Assembly (NCBI GenBank): GCA_018806915.1
Contig: JAGKQI010000099.1
Span: forward strand, 1,054,001 to 1,118,000
DNA: 64,000 nt
Reading direction: 5' to 3'
DNA from: Phytophthora colocasiae
Lineage: Eukaryota; Oomycota; Peronosporomycetes; Peronosporales; Peronosporaceae
Shown: positions 54,718-64,000 of the stretch, piece by piece
How the letters are laid out: every line of letters begins with the position of its first letter
How positions within the stretch are numbered: the stretch's first letter is position 1
The notes under the pieces: generated by a model
Databases searched by the model: none
What the model saw: only the letters and a program-made list of their open reading frames with translations
Told to the model about the DNA's origin: nothing
Translations under genes and position numbers: made by a program

Positions 54718-55379
54718 ATGGTGTTGGAAGGTCCAAAGATAAATCGTAGATGTACAGGCAAAACATTTAGATCGGGCAGTCATTCAATGGCGAGCGTTGA
54801 AAGGATCTACTTTCTTTCGGCACGACAACAAAAATATTTGAATCGATGGCGGATCAACATCGTCACTAAACGCGTCCTTTTAAGCAGATTTTATGCTGTG
54901 TTTACTTTCGCAAGGTAGGTTTTAGAATTTTATGCTACTTTTTGTGCTTCAAACTGTTAACAGCAAGACAACGGTGTCATTCGAGATGGCGACGATACCT
55001 GCAGGGCCGAGGGCGCATCGTCCAAAGGCACAACATAGTGGCGTCCACGACGGCTGGTCAGACCAAGGTTGAGGCATGCGAAGAAGTCGTCCAAGCACAA
55101 GTCGTCATGCACTAAATCTGACATATAGACGTACCAAGTTGACGTGGTGTGCTCACGCCTATATCTCTACGCGTTAGAGTATAAAGTCTTGTATGCAAAT
55201 ACGCTATGTGAAGAGTTGACATCGTCATTACTAAACTCAATATAAATACGTCTTTTAATGTCAATGTTGTTCTGCCATCGATGTAAATTAATGTTGTCAC
55301 AGTACATTGCCGTACTTCCGGAGATTGTTGCACTGCGTGTCTCCAACGCTATTGAGGAACAACAGTGTAGAAATGTGCT
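54718..55379. other. Segment of B without recognisable gene
   Basis: About 660 bp. A frame near 54787-54917 (ASVERIYFLSARQQKYLNRW) has some protein-like content but no family, start context or splice support. The remainder shows nothing recognisable. Confidence 0.4.
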
Positions 55380-55982
55380 ACTTCAGCCACCTCAGGTTCC
55401 GCCGCTTGAAAATCACGGTAAAGGTTGCACAACCACTCATCTGGTAGCGGGTCATCCGCGCGTTGATTTAATTTTTCGCGTGCTCGAAATCATCGCAAAG
55501 AAAACTCACCACGTAAGTCTTCCCTTCAAGTCCACAATCGCTCCAACACGAATTTGCCATTCTCTCCACGAACTCCCATTCCACTTGAGAAATGTGCGAA
55601 CTGTCAACGATCACCACTTCGGCGCTTTGAAGCTCAGCTCTAAATACGCCGTGCATGTTCCTATCACACCACCATGCACCCCATTCATCTTGCTGAGGGG
55701 TGAATATACGCACGATCCGTGCATTGCTCACGGTGTCCTCTGCGAATGCATTTACAAACGCACGTCGAAGCATCTCGGCGAACTTTGTCTTCCCGCTTCC
55801 AGGCAACCCACGTAGCACGACAACACACGACCCATAGGACCATGTTTTGTTGTCAATAAAGTCGTGAACGATGGACAATGCCACGTCCTCCACGCGCCAG
55901 CTCCAATCCATACCTCGGTTGTAGTTGGACCAATGCAGGAAAAAATGAAAGTGGCATCCCCAATTCTTTCAGACGTAGTCAT
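55380..55982 (-). pseudogene. P-loop kinase (AAA_33-like) fragment
   Basis: The frame from 55911 down has a Walker A motif in VVVLRGLPGSGKTKFAEMLR and a Walker B-like VVIVDSSHISQ, the pattern of the AAA_33/polynucleotide-kinase-like domain found in NEDD4BP2-like proteins. The frame stops at 55468 just after an apparent splice donor (GTGAGT). A second piece is legible at about 55380-55430 (DEWLCNLYRDFQAAEPEV). The two cannot be joined in phase with the acceptor I see, so the gene is probably damaged. It lies within B and is likely a captured host fragment. Confidence 0.6.
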
Positions 55983-56216
55983 GTTCTTTCCTTATAGATA
56001 ATTCTCGGAGGTCTCTCAAAGTCTCTCAAACGTCTCGGCCAATTCTCAGAAATACCGTTTATCCTACTGTACTAGTTTTGAAGTCAAGTTGTCTTTTATC
56101 ATTTAAAATTATACTTATACAGATTTTTGTCACTAGATCGCAGTGGAGTCCAATGGCTTGGATGATTCTACGTCTGTAAGCTCTTCTGTGGCTTCCAATT
56201 CTAGTCTGGAAGACTA

Positions 56217-56527
56217 AAGATGTGGTGAACAACTTCAACGCTGCTATGAATCGTCACAAGCGCTACGTTGAGCAATTGACGTTGCCTACACTTCACTATT
56301 CACTCTGGAATTATAAAGACGGATATTTCTTCGGGTCGATGCAGTTTGTGGCTGGATTATTGGCTGGAGTTGTGGTAGGCGTTGCTGTCACTCAGCAAGG
56401 GCAATTTCACAAGTGGAGCCTCCATCGCTTTTCGGTAAATTGGCAAACTGGTGCAGTCGACGAGCACCTGCGGCGGGTACGCCTTGGCATCCCATTCCGT
56501 TGCCGATGGACGAGTACAGCTACCTGA
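56217..56527 (+). pseudogene. Membrane-protein gene fragment
   Basis: A plus-strand frame with protein-like content and one clear membrane segment (FVAGLLAGVVVGVAVTQQG) after a helical stretch (NNFNAAMNRHKRYVEQLTLP). The upstream frame has stops and the downstream end degenerates, so it is a fragment. I do not recognise the family. Confidence 0.45.
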
Positions 56528-56800
56528 TGCACCCTGCGACAGTTGAGGTCACGTGAGATTTAAGACAATAGGTCACGGAAGAATATGTGGAGACGTACGA
56601 TGTACTACGCACGTGTTATGGTTGGCGTTTACCGACTCGAGTATAGTGAACTGATCTCGTGCAATATACTTACCTAGGATAGTAGAAATACATGTAGATT
56701 AATGCTCAACGTTCGTGTCATCTCAAAGTTAAAGGATAAATAAGCAGGTCGTTGTGTTTCGCTTTTTTATATGTTTTTCTCTGCTGCTCCGTCGCTATAG

Positions 56801-56956
56801 GTCTATCTCCGACTGCGCTCTACATTCCTCTACGATCTCCAACTCGAGCAAGTACGACCTCGACTCAAAAGCTTAAATTGTGAAGAGAGACGCGCTCGCA
56901 TGCAAGAACCTCGCTGTCAGGTTGCGTTGCTGCTTGAGATCCAGCAACAAAGGTAG
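56801..56956 (+). pseudogene. Isolated terminal exon
   Basis: A 52-codon open frame that starts directly behind a good splice acceptor (pyrimidine-rich tract then CTATAG at 56795-56800) and ends with TAG. It encodes VYLRLRSTFLYDLQLEQVRP and a charged helical tail (EERRARMQEPRCQVALL). It may be the last exon of the fragment at 56217-56527 or of another lost gene. Confidence 0.4.
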
Positions 56957-57265
56957 CTCTGATGAGCATCTATCTGACTCTTTCCTTAAGAAACTCCAGC
57001 CAGATATCCAACACTAGGGCTTTCAATCGTGCCTTCGATAAAGCCTCCTTATCCGGGTCTTCTCTCAATGAAAGAGCGCTGTGTGCTTTAAGATAGATCT
57101 GCCATATTCTCCACCCCTTGACAGCAAAATTTTCTCGTTACTACTGCACTCCCCACAGGAAACCGGTGCAGCATTAGTTTCTCCACTCCGAGCCAACGTT
57201 TCCTTGTCAACGTTGATGTAGTGGCTTTTTTCGCTCGAGCAGGACGTAAAAGCGTTCGTCCTCTC

Positions 57266-58660
57266 TTATATTCTTTGTCTGTTCGCTCTTGGGCAGAGAC
57301 TACTGTAGAGATGTTCACCGTCGCTCCAGCTTGACACGACAAATAGCGTCGAGGATTGTACCCGACGCTCACTTTCTTGCGCAGACTCAAGTGCTCGTGC
57401 ACCATCATCTCCAGTAGTGTCACCACTAGGTACCGAAACCCGCACTTTTCCGCCGCCAGCAGAACCTACGAAGATTGTGCTCGTATCCAGATAAAGGTCC
57501 TGGGAAGAAGACAAACTCGTTGCGTTACCGTCGTTCTTTAGCGTCATTCCATCTCCAATGCTGATAAGTCCGCGCGTGCCGTCAAACGTAATGCCGGCCG
57601 CTGTAGGATCGTCCGCGATGGTGTTGGCCACTGTCACCGTTCCAGCAGGATCGACGAAAAGCAGGGAGTTTCCACCAGCGCTCGTGATGACAGTTCCTGC
57701 TTTTGATACGAGATTCAGGTCGCCCTGCTCCTTCACACCGCCCGAACTGTTCGCAGCTGTGGTCATCATCGTGCCATCATCGAAAACAACCCCTTTCTGG
57801 CACTCAAATAATCCGCCTCAATCATGGGAGCTGATGTAACACCAAACTGTTAGCAAAGCAATACGCACACAAGAAAATGTCATGTGCACTTACAATCCAC
57901 CCTGTTTGTGAACGTCACAGTGCCATTGGAGAAGAAAGTCACCCCATAAAATGTCTGCTGGTCTCCGGAATCCAATGCACGACGTCCGATTTTCAACTCT
58001 CCATCATCAAATGCGATCATTCCCTCCGAGTAGGCGGTATTAGAGTATCCTGGGCGTCACAACACACAACATTAATTGATGCCGCAAAACAACTCTCCAC
58101 TACGTACGTCTTACCACTCTTCAAGAAGATCTGTGCGTCATCCTCCGCCACAACTGTAAATCTATTATCCACCGTCGTTCCAAAGAGATCGTTCTGATGC
58201 GACTCGAAGAAATCCGTCTGCGTCAAGTAGATCGTAATGCTGCTCATTAGTAAGAAGCTCAGCAGCGTCAATACTCCAATCGCCGTCCAGAACACATCAT
58301 GGTCCTCTCTTTTGCGTCTTCTCAGTGTAATTATCTGCAGAATCCCCCCCCCCACTAGATCTGTATCGGAAGATGCGAGTATCTGCATCTGAATGGAAGA
58401 AGCCTCTTCTCCCTCTTAAACGTCGCAATCTCTGCACACCAATTCCAGCCATGCGTCTGGCCAAATCTCCGTCCTCCTCCCCGTCCAGCATCAAATGGTC
58501 TCCACGTAGATCATCACCTGGTGAATCCATAGGAATAGCTTGTCGTCCACGTCGGTACGAGTGTTCTTCTCCCTCCGTGGACTGCACATCATTTTCCTCG
58601 TCTTCTTCTTCGCTCCGTGACGTCTCAAGTTCTTCATTGCCGTCGTCATAGCGACCTTAA
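57266..58660 (-). pseudogene. Type II membrane protein with beta-rich ectodomain
   Basis: Minus-strand gene lacking its 5' end. It has an acidic Ser/Glu-rich cytoplasmic part (SRSEEEDEENDVQSTEGEE), one membrane segment (FWTAIGVLTLLSFLLMSSI near 58270), then a repetitive Gly/Asn/Thr-rich ectodomain (VVFDDGTMMTT, AGTVITSAGGNSLLF, GTVTVANTIADD, GTRGLISIGDGM) typical of a beta-solenoid. Introns with GT-AG ends are visible near 58045-58110 and 57790-57890. A run of 10 C (58344-58353) shifts the frame before the membrane segment. The layout recalls sarcoglycan-type proteins, but that is only a resemblance. Its 3' end is also degenerate. Confidence 0.6.
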
Positions 58661-58699
58661 GCGTCTGTTCCATCCAGCGTCAGTGAACGTCGTCCACGG

Positions 58700-59058
58700 C
58701 CTTCAAACAGCGCAGGGGCTCAGCCGTATTTTCTTGCGCTTTTCCAGCGAGAAGATGTTCCTCAGCGTGCTCATACTGGGCGCCGCCCAGTGGGCGGGGA
58801 TAGATGCCGAGGATAAATTTTTGTAATAGATAGTCTAAAAGTAGAGATTATTTTCGTGATTTTGGGCGGCTACTCCGAATTACGACAAGGTTTTTTCGCC
58901 AAGTCCATTGACAGACCTCACTATTAGAAGCTTATCTCAACTCTGATTGGATACTACTGACCAATAAGCAAAAAGTAAGCGAAAGCAGGTGGTGACACTC
59001 CAGACCGATGGGAACATTGATTTCCCTACCCCCATAGCATACAAATTTCTATATAAAA
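58700..59058. other. Right subterminal region of B
   Basis: About 360 bp without a gene. No obvious repeats and no similarity to the left subterminal region by eye. Confidence 0.4.
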
Positions 59059-59099
59059 CTTATCCCAGCAAAGCTGGGATAACAGCGGTCGCCGGTGGG
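59059..59099. repeat. Right terminal inverted repeat of B
   Basis: Inverted copy of 27014-27051: the palindrome arms TTATCCCAGC/GCTGGGATAA, then three extra bases CAG, then CGGTCGCCGGTGGG abutting TTAA at 59100-59103. Apart from the 3-bp insertion it matches the left end at 38 of 38 positions. Confidence 0.85.
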
Positions 59100-59103
59100 T
59101 TAA

Positions 59104-60268
59104 AAGCGGGCAAAGAAGCCCGCATCCAATTCAGTGCGCAGACGAACTGTTGTAGCTCTTGCCCAGTCGTAGGCGCCGGGAGCTTCGACAATGCATCGAT
59201 TCTAGCAGGATCATGGCGAACGCCCTCGCCAGAGACCACTCGTCCACACCACAGGGCCTCTCGCAAATAAAATCTGCACTTCTTCGGGTTCAACTTCAAA
59301 CCCTTATCGGCGCAAATGGTGAGGACTCTCTTGAGCAAAGCTAGCAACGCCATGTCGGAGTCTTCATACCCCAGCAAGTCGTCGATCCAAATCATCAGCC
59401 CGTTATTGAACACGTCTGCAAACATTTGCTGTACCGTTGACTGCACGTAAGCCACGCTATTGGTCCCTCCCATCAGGACGCGCGTCGGTGTGATCACTCC
59501 TTCTTCCGTGAGAATAGAGTAGATTTCCTGGCAAAGTAGAGCCATAGCAAATTGCCAGAACCCCTTGAAGAAATCTAGTGAAAAGTAGCGCGACGAGCCA
59601 CGCAGTTGCTCAAACGCGGCCTCCAGAATAGGCATCGGCCATACCACAGACTCGACACAGGCATTAGGACCCCGCACATCCACAGTCATGCGATGATCAT
59701 TAGCCTCTGGTTTGTTCACAACGTGGGGGGGCGAGCACCACCTGCTCTGTGGGTTTCGGTAGCATAGCCCGGCTGCAATCAGTGCGTCAATGTGCTTCTT
59801 GAGGAAGGCACGGTGCACCGGTGAGTAGCGACGAGCTTTACACTTGACCGGAACTGCACCAGGCTTCAGCTTCACCTCCATTGGAGGCATATCGACGGGC
59901 GGGTCGCGTCCAATGATGATACGAAAAACATCGATGAGCTGCATCAATATCGTTTCCAATTCTTTCACAAATTCCTCGGACGCACCAAATCTCCGCGCTT
60001 CATCCACCTTCTCCAGCAGAATTGCTCTAATTTCTTCTCTCTCGGCGTCGATATCTTTGTCGAAATCAGGGAAGCACGCGCGAGCTTCATCGTCGTCAAG
60101 TGCACGCTCTTCCTCCGTCACCACCGGAGACTCGGCTGCTTCTGTATACGCGAGAACACTCGCTACACCACTAGCCGGGCGATCATCAACATCGCTCATA
60201 TCCCATTCGGCACTCACTTGCTGTGCAGAAGCAAGCAGCTTTTCAGGACTGTAGCCCAATCGCTCCAT
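59104..60268 (-). pseudogene. Pol of element A, part 1: reverse transcriptase
   Basis: N-terminal pol piece starting MERLGYSPEKLLASAQQ. Reverse transcriptase motifs include MPPMEVKLKPGAVPVK, WCSPPHVVNKPE, YFSLDFFKGFWQFAM and MIWIDDLLGYEDSD; the catalytic pair is in IDD. It ends at the TTAA where B is inserted and continues at 27009 without a frame change. Its ATG lies in the gag frame, two codons after the gag TGA. Confidence 0.88.
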
Positions 60269-60271
60269 AAT

Positions 60272-62047
60272 TCATCGCGAGAGCAATAGGTCACCAACAC
60301 CAGGTGGTAGCCGGTGCTCCGTCACCCAGCAGATCACGTTGTGGAGCACCAAAGGCCCCCCTGGAGTCGAAAATCTCAGATCGAGCTTCACTTTACTCTT
60401 GACAGGCAGAGGCTTATCACCAACACCAGTGATGGCCGCCCCTCCGTCGATATCCTGCTTGTTGAGCCAGACCCCCTTCACTGTCAACAGCTTTAGTAAT
60501 TTTGCAGTCACCATTGACACCTCGGCAGCACTGTCCGGGGTGATTTCCGTCTCAACGTTGTCCATTACAACACACGGAATGCTTGAAGTCGATGTAGCCA
60601 CTTTAGAATCCGATGCCGTGACGGCTAATACAGGTTTCAGCACTTTTTTCCCAGTTCTTGCCTCGTAGAGCTCCTTTGCTTCGGATGGACTCCCAATGCC
60701 AGGACACTGGAACACACCATGCGCCTGGTCACCGCATTTAAAGCACTTCTTCGGAGGACGATCACTGGTCGGTCTTGGTTCGAACTTATTGGCCGCCTTG
60801 GGCTGTTGTTGATCGTCACTGCTATTCACCTTGGTAGCACCTTGTGCCCCACCAAATCCTCGTTTCGGCTGAACCTGTGGCTGAGTCGGCTTATTGCCTC
60901 CTTTGGTTTGAGTCTGGGCTGAAATGTGGGCCTCGAATCGCATAAACCCCTCCAGTTCACCTCGCAACCACTTCAGGAACGCTGCCAGATCCGACTTCGT
61001 GGACTTGTGGCACTGCCGGCTCAATTGATCTTTCACAGCTGCCTTAAAAGGCTGCGGCCTCAATGCGTCCACTAAATACCCGACGACCTTCTTGGGCTCA
61101 GTGTGCACAACATCTTCCATGTTGAGTCGGTCAATAATCTCGTAAAACTGAGCCATGAGCCGTGAGAGTCGTGACTCCGCATCTTGCAGCTCAATGTCCA
61201 TGCAAAGAGCTTTGACTTCTCTATCAAGTGTCTTGTACGCTGTGTTATCTGGTACACGCGCTGACAAAAAGTAGTCTCTCCACTCGGCTTCGGTGACGTC
61301 CTTCTCCTCCTTGAAGAGCTCGAAACCGCAAATACGAACCATCGTGCCTTGCTCGATGCAAGCACTGAGCGGCATCACAAAAAACTTCGCCTGCGTTCCT
61401 TGGTTCAAGGCCTTGATGCGCCTTGTGTAGATCGCATAGCTGTCCATGAAGTCCCTCTTTTCTTTTTTGGAGCTTCCTCTGTATATTGGCGGGACGGGCA
61501 GGTTCGTTCCTGCTGCCACAGTGACAGCAGCAGCTTCCGCTGGTCGCTCTGCACTCGACGGCGCAGCACCTTGCGCAAACGCACCCCACCGAGCCTGCAA
61601 ATGCGGCTGAACGGCCTCGGCAAGGCTCTCAAGCCTTTGTGATTGAAGTCCAACCGCCTCTTCCGCCGCCCTCAGCACCTTATACTGTTCCTCCAGGTAG
61701 TGGCGGTGCTCGTCCATTTGACGACGCATCTCCTGCTGCTGCTCTATTAAGGCCGACTGTCGGTCATTTTGCGCTTGCAGGTACGCTGACGTCTGCTCTG
61801 CAAGTCGATCTTGCTGGAGCTGCACCTGGCCAATCTGCTCGGCATTCCTCTGATGCGCTGCAGCTGCATGCTGGGCCAGGGCTTCTACTTGACGCCGCGT
61901 CTCACTCCCCTGAATTACTGCCGTTCTTGTAGTCGTCTCCTGCGTCAATCGTAGGTCGTGCTCTGTCAGCGGCGGCAGTGGAGGGTAGACAGCAATCGGC
62001 ATCCCGTCAGTGGGAACTGGCACCATCGCTTCGTCAGGTTCTTCCAT
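60272..62047 (-). CDS. gag: Gag-protease of element A
   Basis: 591-aa protein from the ATG at 62045-62047, 34 bp inside the 5' LTR. It has a long Gln-rich coiled coil (about residues 55-150), a capsid-like domain (about 190-390), a zinc knuckle CFKCGDQAHGVFQC (CX2CX4HX4C), and at the C-terminus a retropepsin-like stretch with TPDSAAEVSMVTAKLL. There the usual Asp-Ser/Thr-Gly is Asp-Ser-Ala, an unusual active-site variant. It ends with TGA 60272-60274 in frame with pol. Confidence 0.85.
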   Translation of the reverse strand: MEEPDEAMVPVPTDGMPIAVYPPLPPLTEHDLRLTQETTTRTAVIQGSETRRQVEALAQHAAAAHQRNAEQIGQVQLQQDRLAEQTSAYLQAQNDRQSALIEQQQEMRRQMDEHRHYLEEQYKVLRAAEEAVGLQSQRLESLAEAVQPHLQARWGAFAQGAAPSSAERPAEAAAVTVAAGTNLPVPPIYRGSSKKEKRDFMDSYAIYTRRIKALNQGTQAKFFVMPLSACIEQGTMVRICGFELFKEEKDVTEAEWRDYFLSARVPDNTAYKTLDREVKALCMDIELQDAESRLSRLMAQFYEIIDRLNMEDVVHTEPKKVVGYLVDALRPQPFKAAVKDQLSRQCHKSTKSDLAAFLKWLRGELEGFMRFEAHISAQTQTKGGNKPTQPQVQPKRGFGGAQGATKVNSSDDQQQPKAANKFEPRPTSDRPPKKCFKCGDQAHGVFQCPGIGSPSEAKELYEARTGKKVLKPVLAVTASDSKVATSTSSIPCVVMDNVETEITPDSAAEVSMVTAKLLKLLTVKGVWLNKQDIDGGAAITGVGDKPLPVKSKVKLDLRFSTPGGPLVLHNVICWVTEHRLPPGVGDLLLSR

Positions 62048-62081
62048 GCTGGGCTGCGACTTGTCCAGCTAAAGAATTCTT

Positions 62082-62349
62082 TGTTGTGTCGCTTCCAAAG
62101 GAAATGTAGAAGTGATATGTATTGAGCTGTTCGTTAGTTTGCACTAACAGCTCTTGTCCTATGCATGCCCTTGGAGGTGACCGCTCCGGTGGCACAAACC
62201 GTCCGTACTTGCTGCACCTGCATAACAGTCCATACTTGATCAGTTGAGCAACCGTCCTTACTTGCTGCAGCTGGTCATCTTCTGTAGAGTGTTGGTGTTG
62301 CTGGGCTAGATCCCAACAACGGCTACACAGTGTAGCACCAGCTACAACA
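62082..62349 (-). repeat. 5' LTR of element A
   Basis: 268-bp LTR, identical to 19533-19800. Reads TGTTGTAGCTGG...GACACAACA on the minus strand. CGTGG follows at 62350-62354. A TGG-starting stretch (TGGACAAGTCGCAGCCC) that might serve for priming lies about 13 bases inside. Confidence 0.92.
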
Positions 62350-62527
62350 CGTGGCCATCGACCGCAAAGAACTAATCCAATGGACTTCTGCAGCGAATGA
62401 AGAAAGTGTCGGTATTGATGGCGAGACAATGGAAGCTCACGATAGTTTCTTCGGGGTCATCGTACCTACAGATGATGTTACCACTTTCAATATGCACGAT
62501 AACCTATTGCTCGTTCATAAACTTAGA
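62350..62527 (+). pseudogene. Broken frame interrupted by element A, 3' side
   Basis: Continues the plus-strand frame of 19262-19532: RKELIQWTSAANEESVGIDG, then SFFGVIVPTDDVTTFNMHDN. It runs into the antisense of the RidA gene without a clear end, so the original gene is truncated or its last exon is lost. Unknown family. Confidence 0.5.
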
Positions 62528-63814
62528 TTACGCCTTAGGCGCATCAAGACGGACGATGACGCTGATCTCCACCATCATGAAGGGCAAACCCAGACCTGTG
62601 ACGCCCCAGACCGTGCTCACCGGTGGACACCCACCGAAGTACTTCTTGTGTGCAGCACTAAGTTTGTTGCCATTCGCTGGGATATCCACGACCATGGAGC
62701 CGGCGTGCACAATTTGACTGCGTGTAGCTCCGATTGCCGCGAGACACTTGTCCAGATTGGCGAACGCAGCCTCGCACTGCTTCTCGAAGTCACCTTCGCC
62801 GATCGGGTTTCCTTCAGCATCGTGGCCGAACTGACCGGAAATCCACGCAGTCTCTCCGGCAACGACCACCTGACTGTAGTTGTGTGCATCTTCCCACGGT
62901 AGATCGTGCGAGAACGTTTTGGGAGTTGCTGGTAGGTCCAAACGGACAGTGAACTTGATCTCCACCAGCATGTGCGGTTGGCCTAGTTCAGTGACACCCC
63001 ACACAGTACTTGCTGGACGATGCGAGTCGAAGAACTGCTTGTGTGCAGCATTGAGCGTTTCGATGTTGTCGCGAATGTTCACCACAAGTACCTCTGTGTA
63101 GACGATCTGGTTGCGAGAAGCACCAATCTCCGCCAGACGTTTATCGATGTTCTTGAACGCTTGTTTGCACTGTGCGTCAAAGTCGTTGCCACCCGTGGGC
63201 TTGCCTTCGTCATCGTGGTCGAATTGACCCGACACCTCCACCGTTGAGCCGCACACGACAATCTGGTCGTATCCGAACTCCTCCTCCCATGGCATACTGT
63301 TCATAATGGTTTTGTGGCCTTCGGGTAGGTCCAGACGGACAGTAAACTTGATCTCCACCATCATGTGTGGCTGACCCAGTCCCGTGACACCCCAAACAGT
63401 GCACGCACGTCGGTGTGAACCGAAGTACTGTTTGTGCTTGGCAGTCATAACCTCCATGTTCTTGCTCAAATCAACCATCAAAACTTCCGAGTGCGCCACT
63501 TGATGACGGGTAGCACCAACTTCAGCCAGACACTTGTCCAGGTTCGCGAACGCAGCATCACATTGAGCAGAGAAGTCTCCTTCCGCGACAGCCTTTTCGC
63601 CTTCGTGGGCGAATTGTCCGGAGAAATAGGCAGTCTCACCGACGCTCACGACCTGCACGTATCCGTGACGTTCTTCCCATGAGACGTTGTGCTTGTATGA
63701 AGAGTAGTTGGACAGCGACGTCATGATGTTGAGACTTGAAGTAGTAGCTTGAGTGTTGCGCAGTGAATTGGACAATGTTCTCGTTGTAAAGCAAGCTGTT
63801 CCAGTACTCTGCAC
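62528..63814 (-). CDS. Triple-RidA (YjgF/YER057c/UK114) fusion protein
   Basis: Intact 428-aa protein made of three homologous RidA-type domains (about residues 42-165, 170-295 and 300-425). Each begins with W-E-[ED] ... Y-x-Q-[VI]-V and ends with TVWGVT-LG-PHMMVEIK-type strands. RidA proteins are trimeric and hydrolyse reactive enamine/imine intermediates; a three-domain chain could form a pseudo-trimer. The canonical active-site Arg of RidA is replaced by other residues in the TVWGVT strand as far as I can judge, so the activity could differ. The first ATG (63814) adds a Ser/Thr/Arg-rich leader without acids up to Met31, a possible mitochondrial targeting sequence; Met31 is an alternative cytosolic start. 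Confidence 0.85.
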   Translation of the reverse strand: MQSTGTACFTTRTLSNSLRNTQATTSSLNIMTSLSNYSSYKHNVSWEERHGYVQVVSVGETAYFSGQFAHEGEKAVAEGDFSAQCDAAFANLDKCLAEVGATRHQVAHSEVLMVDLSKNMEVMTAKHKQYFGSHRRACTVWGVTGLGQPHMMVEIKFTVRLDLPEGHKTIMNSMPWEEEFGYDQIVVCGSTVEVSGQFDHDDEGKPTGGNDFDAQCKQAFKNIDKRLAEIGASRNQIVYTEVLVVNIRDNIETLNAAHKQFFDSHRPASTVWGVTELGQPHMLVEIKFTVRLDLPATPKTFSHDLPWEDAHNYSQVVVAGETAWISGQFGHDAEGNPIGEGDFEKQCEAAFANLDKCLAAIGATRSQIVHAGSMVVDIPANGNKLSAAHKKYFGGCPPVSTVWGVTGLGLPFMMVEISVIVRLDAPKA

Positions 63815-63830
63815 AAAGTCTTTCTTGATT

Positions 63831-63886
63831 GCATCATGTTAGTTGTGACGGAATCGATACCGTCATGGCCTGCCATGATGCAATCT
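63831..63886. repeat. Inverted repeat upstream of RidA gene
   Basis: GATTGCATCATG and CATGATGCAATC are perfect 12-bp complements enclosing a smaller palindrome GACGGAATCGATACCGTC. The whole could extrude as a cruciform. It sits 17-72 bp before the first RidA ATG, so it may be a regulatory site or a MITE end. Confidence 0.65.
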
Positions 63887-63916
63887 GATTATTCCAGTAC
63901 CGGTATAAAAATAAGG

Positions 63917-63964
63917 ATGTGGCCACACTAAATACTTTCGTCAAAGTATTTTGTGTGTCCACAT
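63917..63964. repeat. Hairpin near right edge
   Basis: ATGTGGCCACACTAAATACTTT and its near-perfect inverted copy ending ...TGTGTGTCCACAT enclose the 4-nt loop CGTC, giving a 22-bp stem with few mismatches. No coding content. Function unknown. Confidence 0.6.
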
Positions 63965-64000
63965 ATTTTTTTGGAGGTACCGAGTGGTCGTACTTAAGCG

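Larger units (their letters stand above)
27014..59099. mobile_element. Giant TTAA-flanked, piggyBac-type element B
   Basis: A 32,086-bp segment inserted in the pol gene of element A. It is flanked by TTAA on both sides (27010-27013 and 59100-59103), and its termini are inverted copies starting CCC as in piggyBac transposons: 14 identical bases CCCACCGGCGACCG, then a palindrome TTATCCCAGC-TTT-GCTGGGATAA. The flanking pol frame is restored exactly if the segment and one TTAA are removed, as expected for precise piggyBac behaviour. It contains a degenerate piggyBac transposase gene (32345-36029). Nested inside are a foldback palindrome, gypsy element E and many gene pieces. Known piggyBac elements are usually a few kb. 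Alternatives such as stepwise growth by nested insertion are compatible; an ectopic rearrangement is not favoured because both seams are perfect. Confidence 0.78.

Noticed and set aside
55258..55815. 185-codon plus-strand frame across the P-loop kinase fragment
   Set aside because: The minus strand carries a clear Walker A motif and protein-like content; the plus frame is its shadow.
27014..59099. Helitron or Maverick/Polinton origin for segment B
   Set aside because: Termini are inverted with TTAA duplications, and the only transposase seen is piggyBac type. No Rep/helicase, protein-primed polymerase or capsid genes are visible.

Overview
The window is from a filamentous oomycete, most likely Phytophthora or a close relative. 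Supporting signs are a secreted RXLR-dEER effector with W/Y repeats, very short introns of about 57-70 bp, an oomycete Inr+FPR core promoter before the first gene, and dense LTR retrotransposons.

Host genes occupy both edges. From the left (0-19 kb) these are two tandem membrane sulfatases, a multi-pass membrane protein, an RXLR effector split by a young Ty3/gypsy element (element D, 8703-14363, identical 325-bp LTRs, TSD GTGTG), a DHHC palmitoyltransferase, a FAM136A-like protein, and an NCBP3-like RNA-binding protein divergent from FAM136A. At the far right (62.5-63.8 kb) is a protein made of three tandem RidA domains.

Between them lies a Russian doll of mobile elements. Ty3/gypsy element A (19533-62349, minus strand, TSD CGTGG, LTRs identical over 268 bp) is only about 5.8 kb by itself. 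Its pol was hit by Ty1/copia element C (21360-26301, TSD ACAAT) and, exactly at a TTAA, by a 32,086-bp segment called B (27014-59099). B has piggyBac-type ends: TTAA duplications, then matching inverted termini starting CCC. Inside B are a degenerate piggyBac transposase with two N-terminal chromodomains, an intact five-exon gene of unknown function, a Myb/SANT-DOT1-like methyltransferase gene, a coiled-coil gene, and several truncated pieces of apparently host genes (an ADP/ATP carrier, a P-loop kinase, a beta-rich membrane protein and others). B also received a 4.7-kb foldback palindrome (37638-42382) and a third Ty3/gypsy element E (42620-54298, minus strand, 1.4-kb LTRs, TSD CAAG, two RNase H domains, strikingly rich in GATC).

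Because A's reading frame closes exactly if B (with one TTAA) and C (with one TSD) are removed, everything between 27014 and 59099 must have arrived through mobile DNA. The best candidate for an undescribed system here is therefore a giant, gene-carrying chromodomain-piggyBac element. Splice sites and frame relations were read by eye; no database or alignment tool was used.
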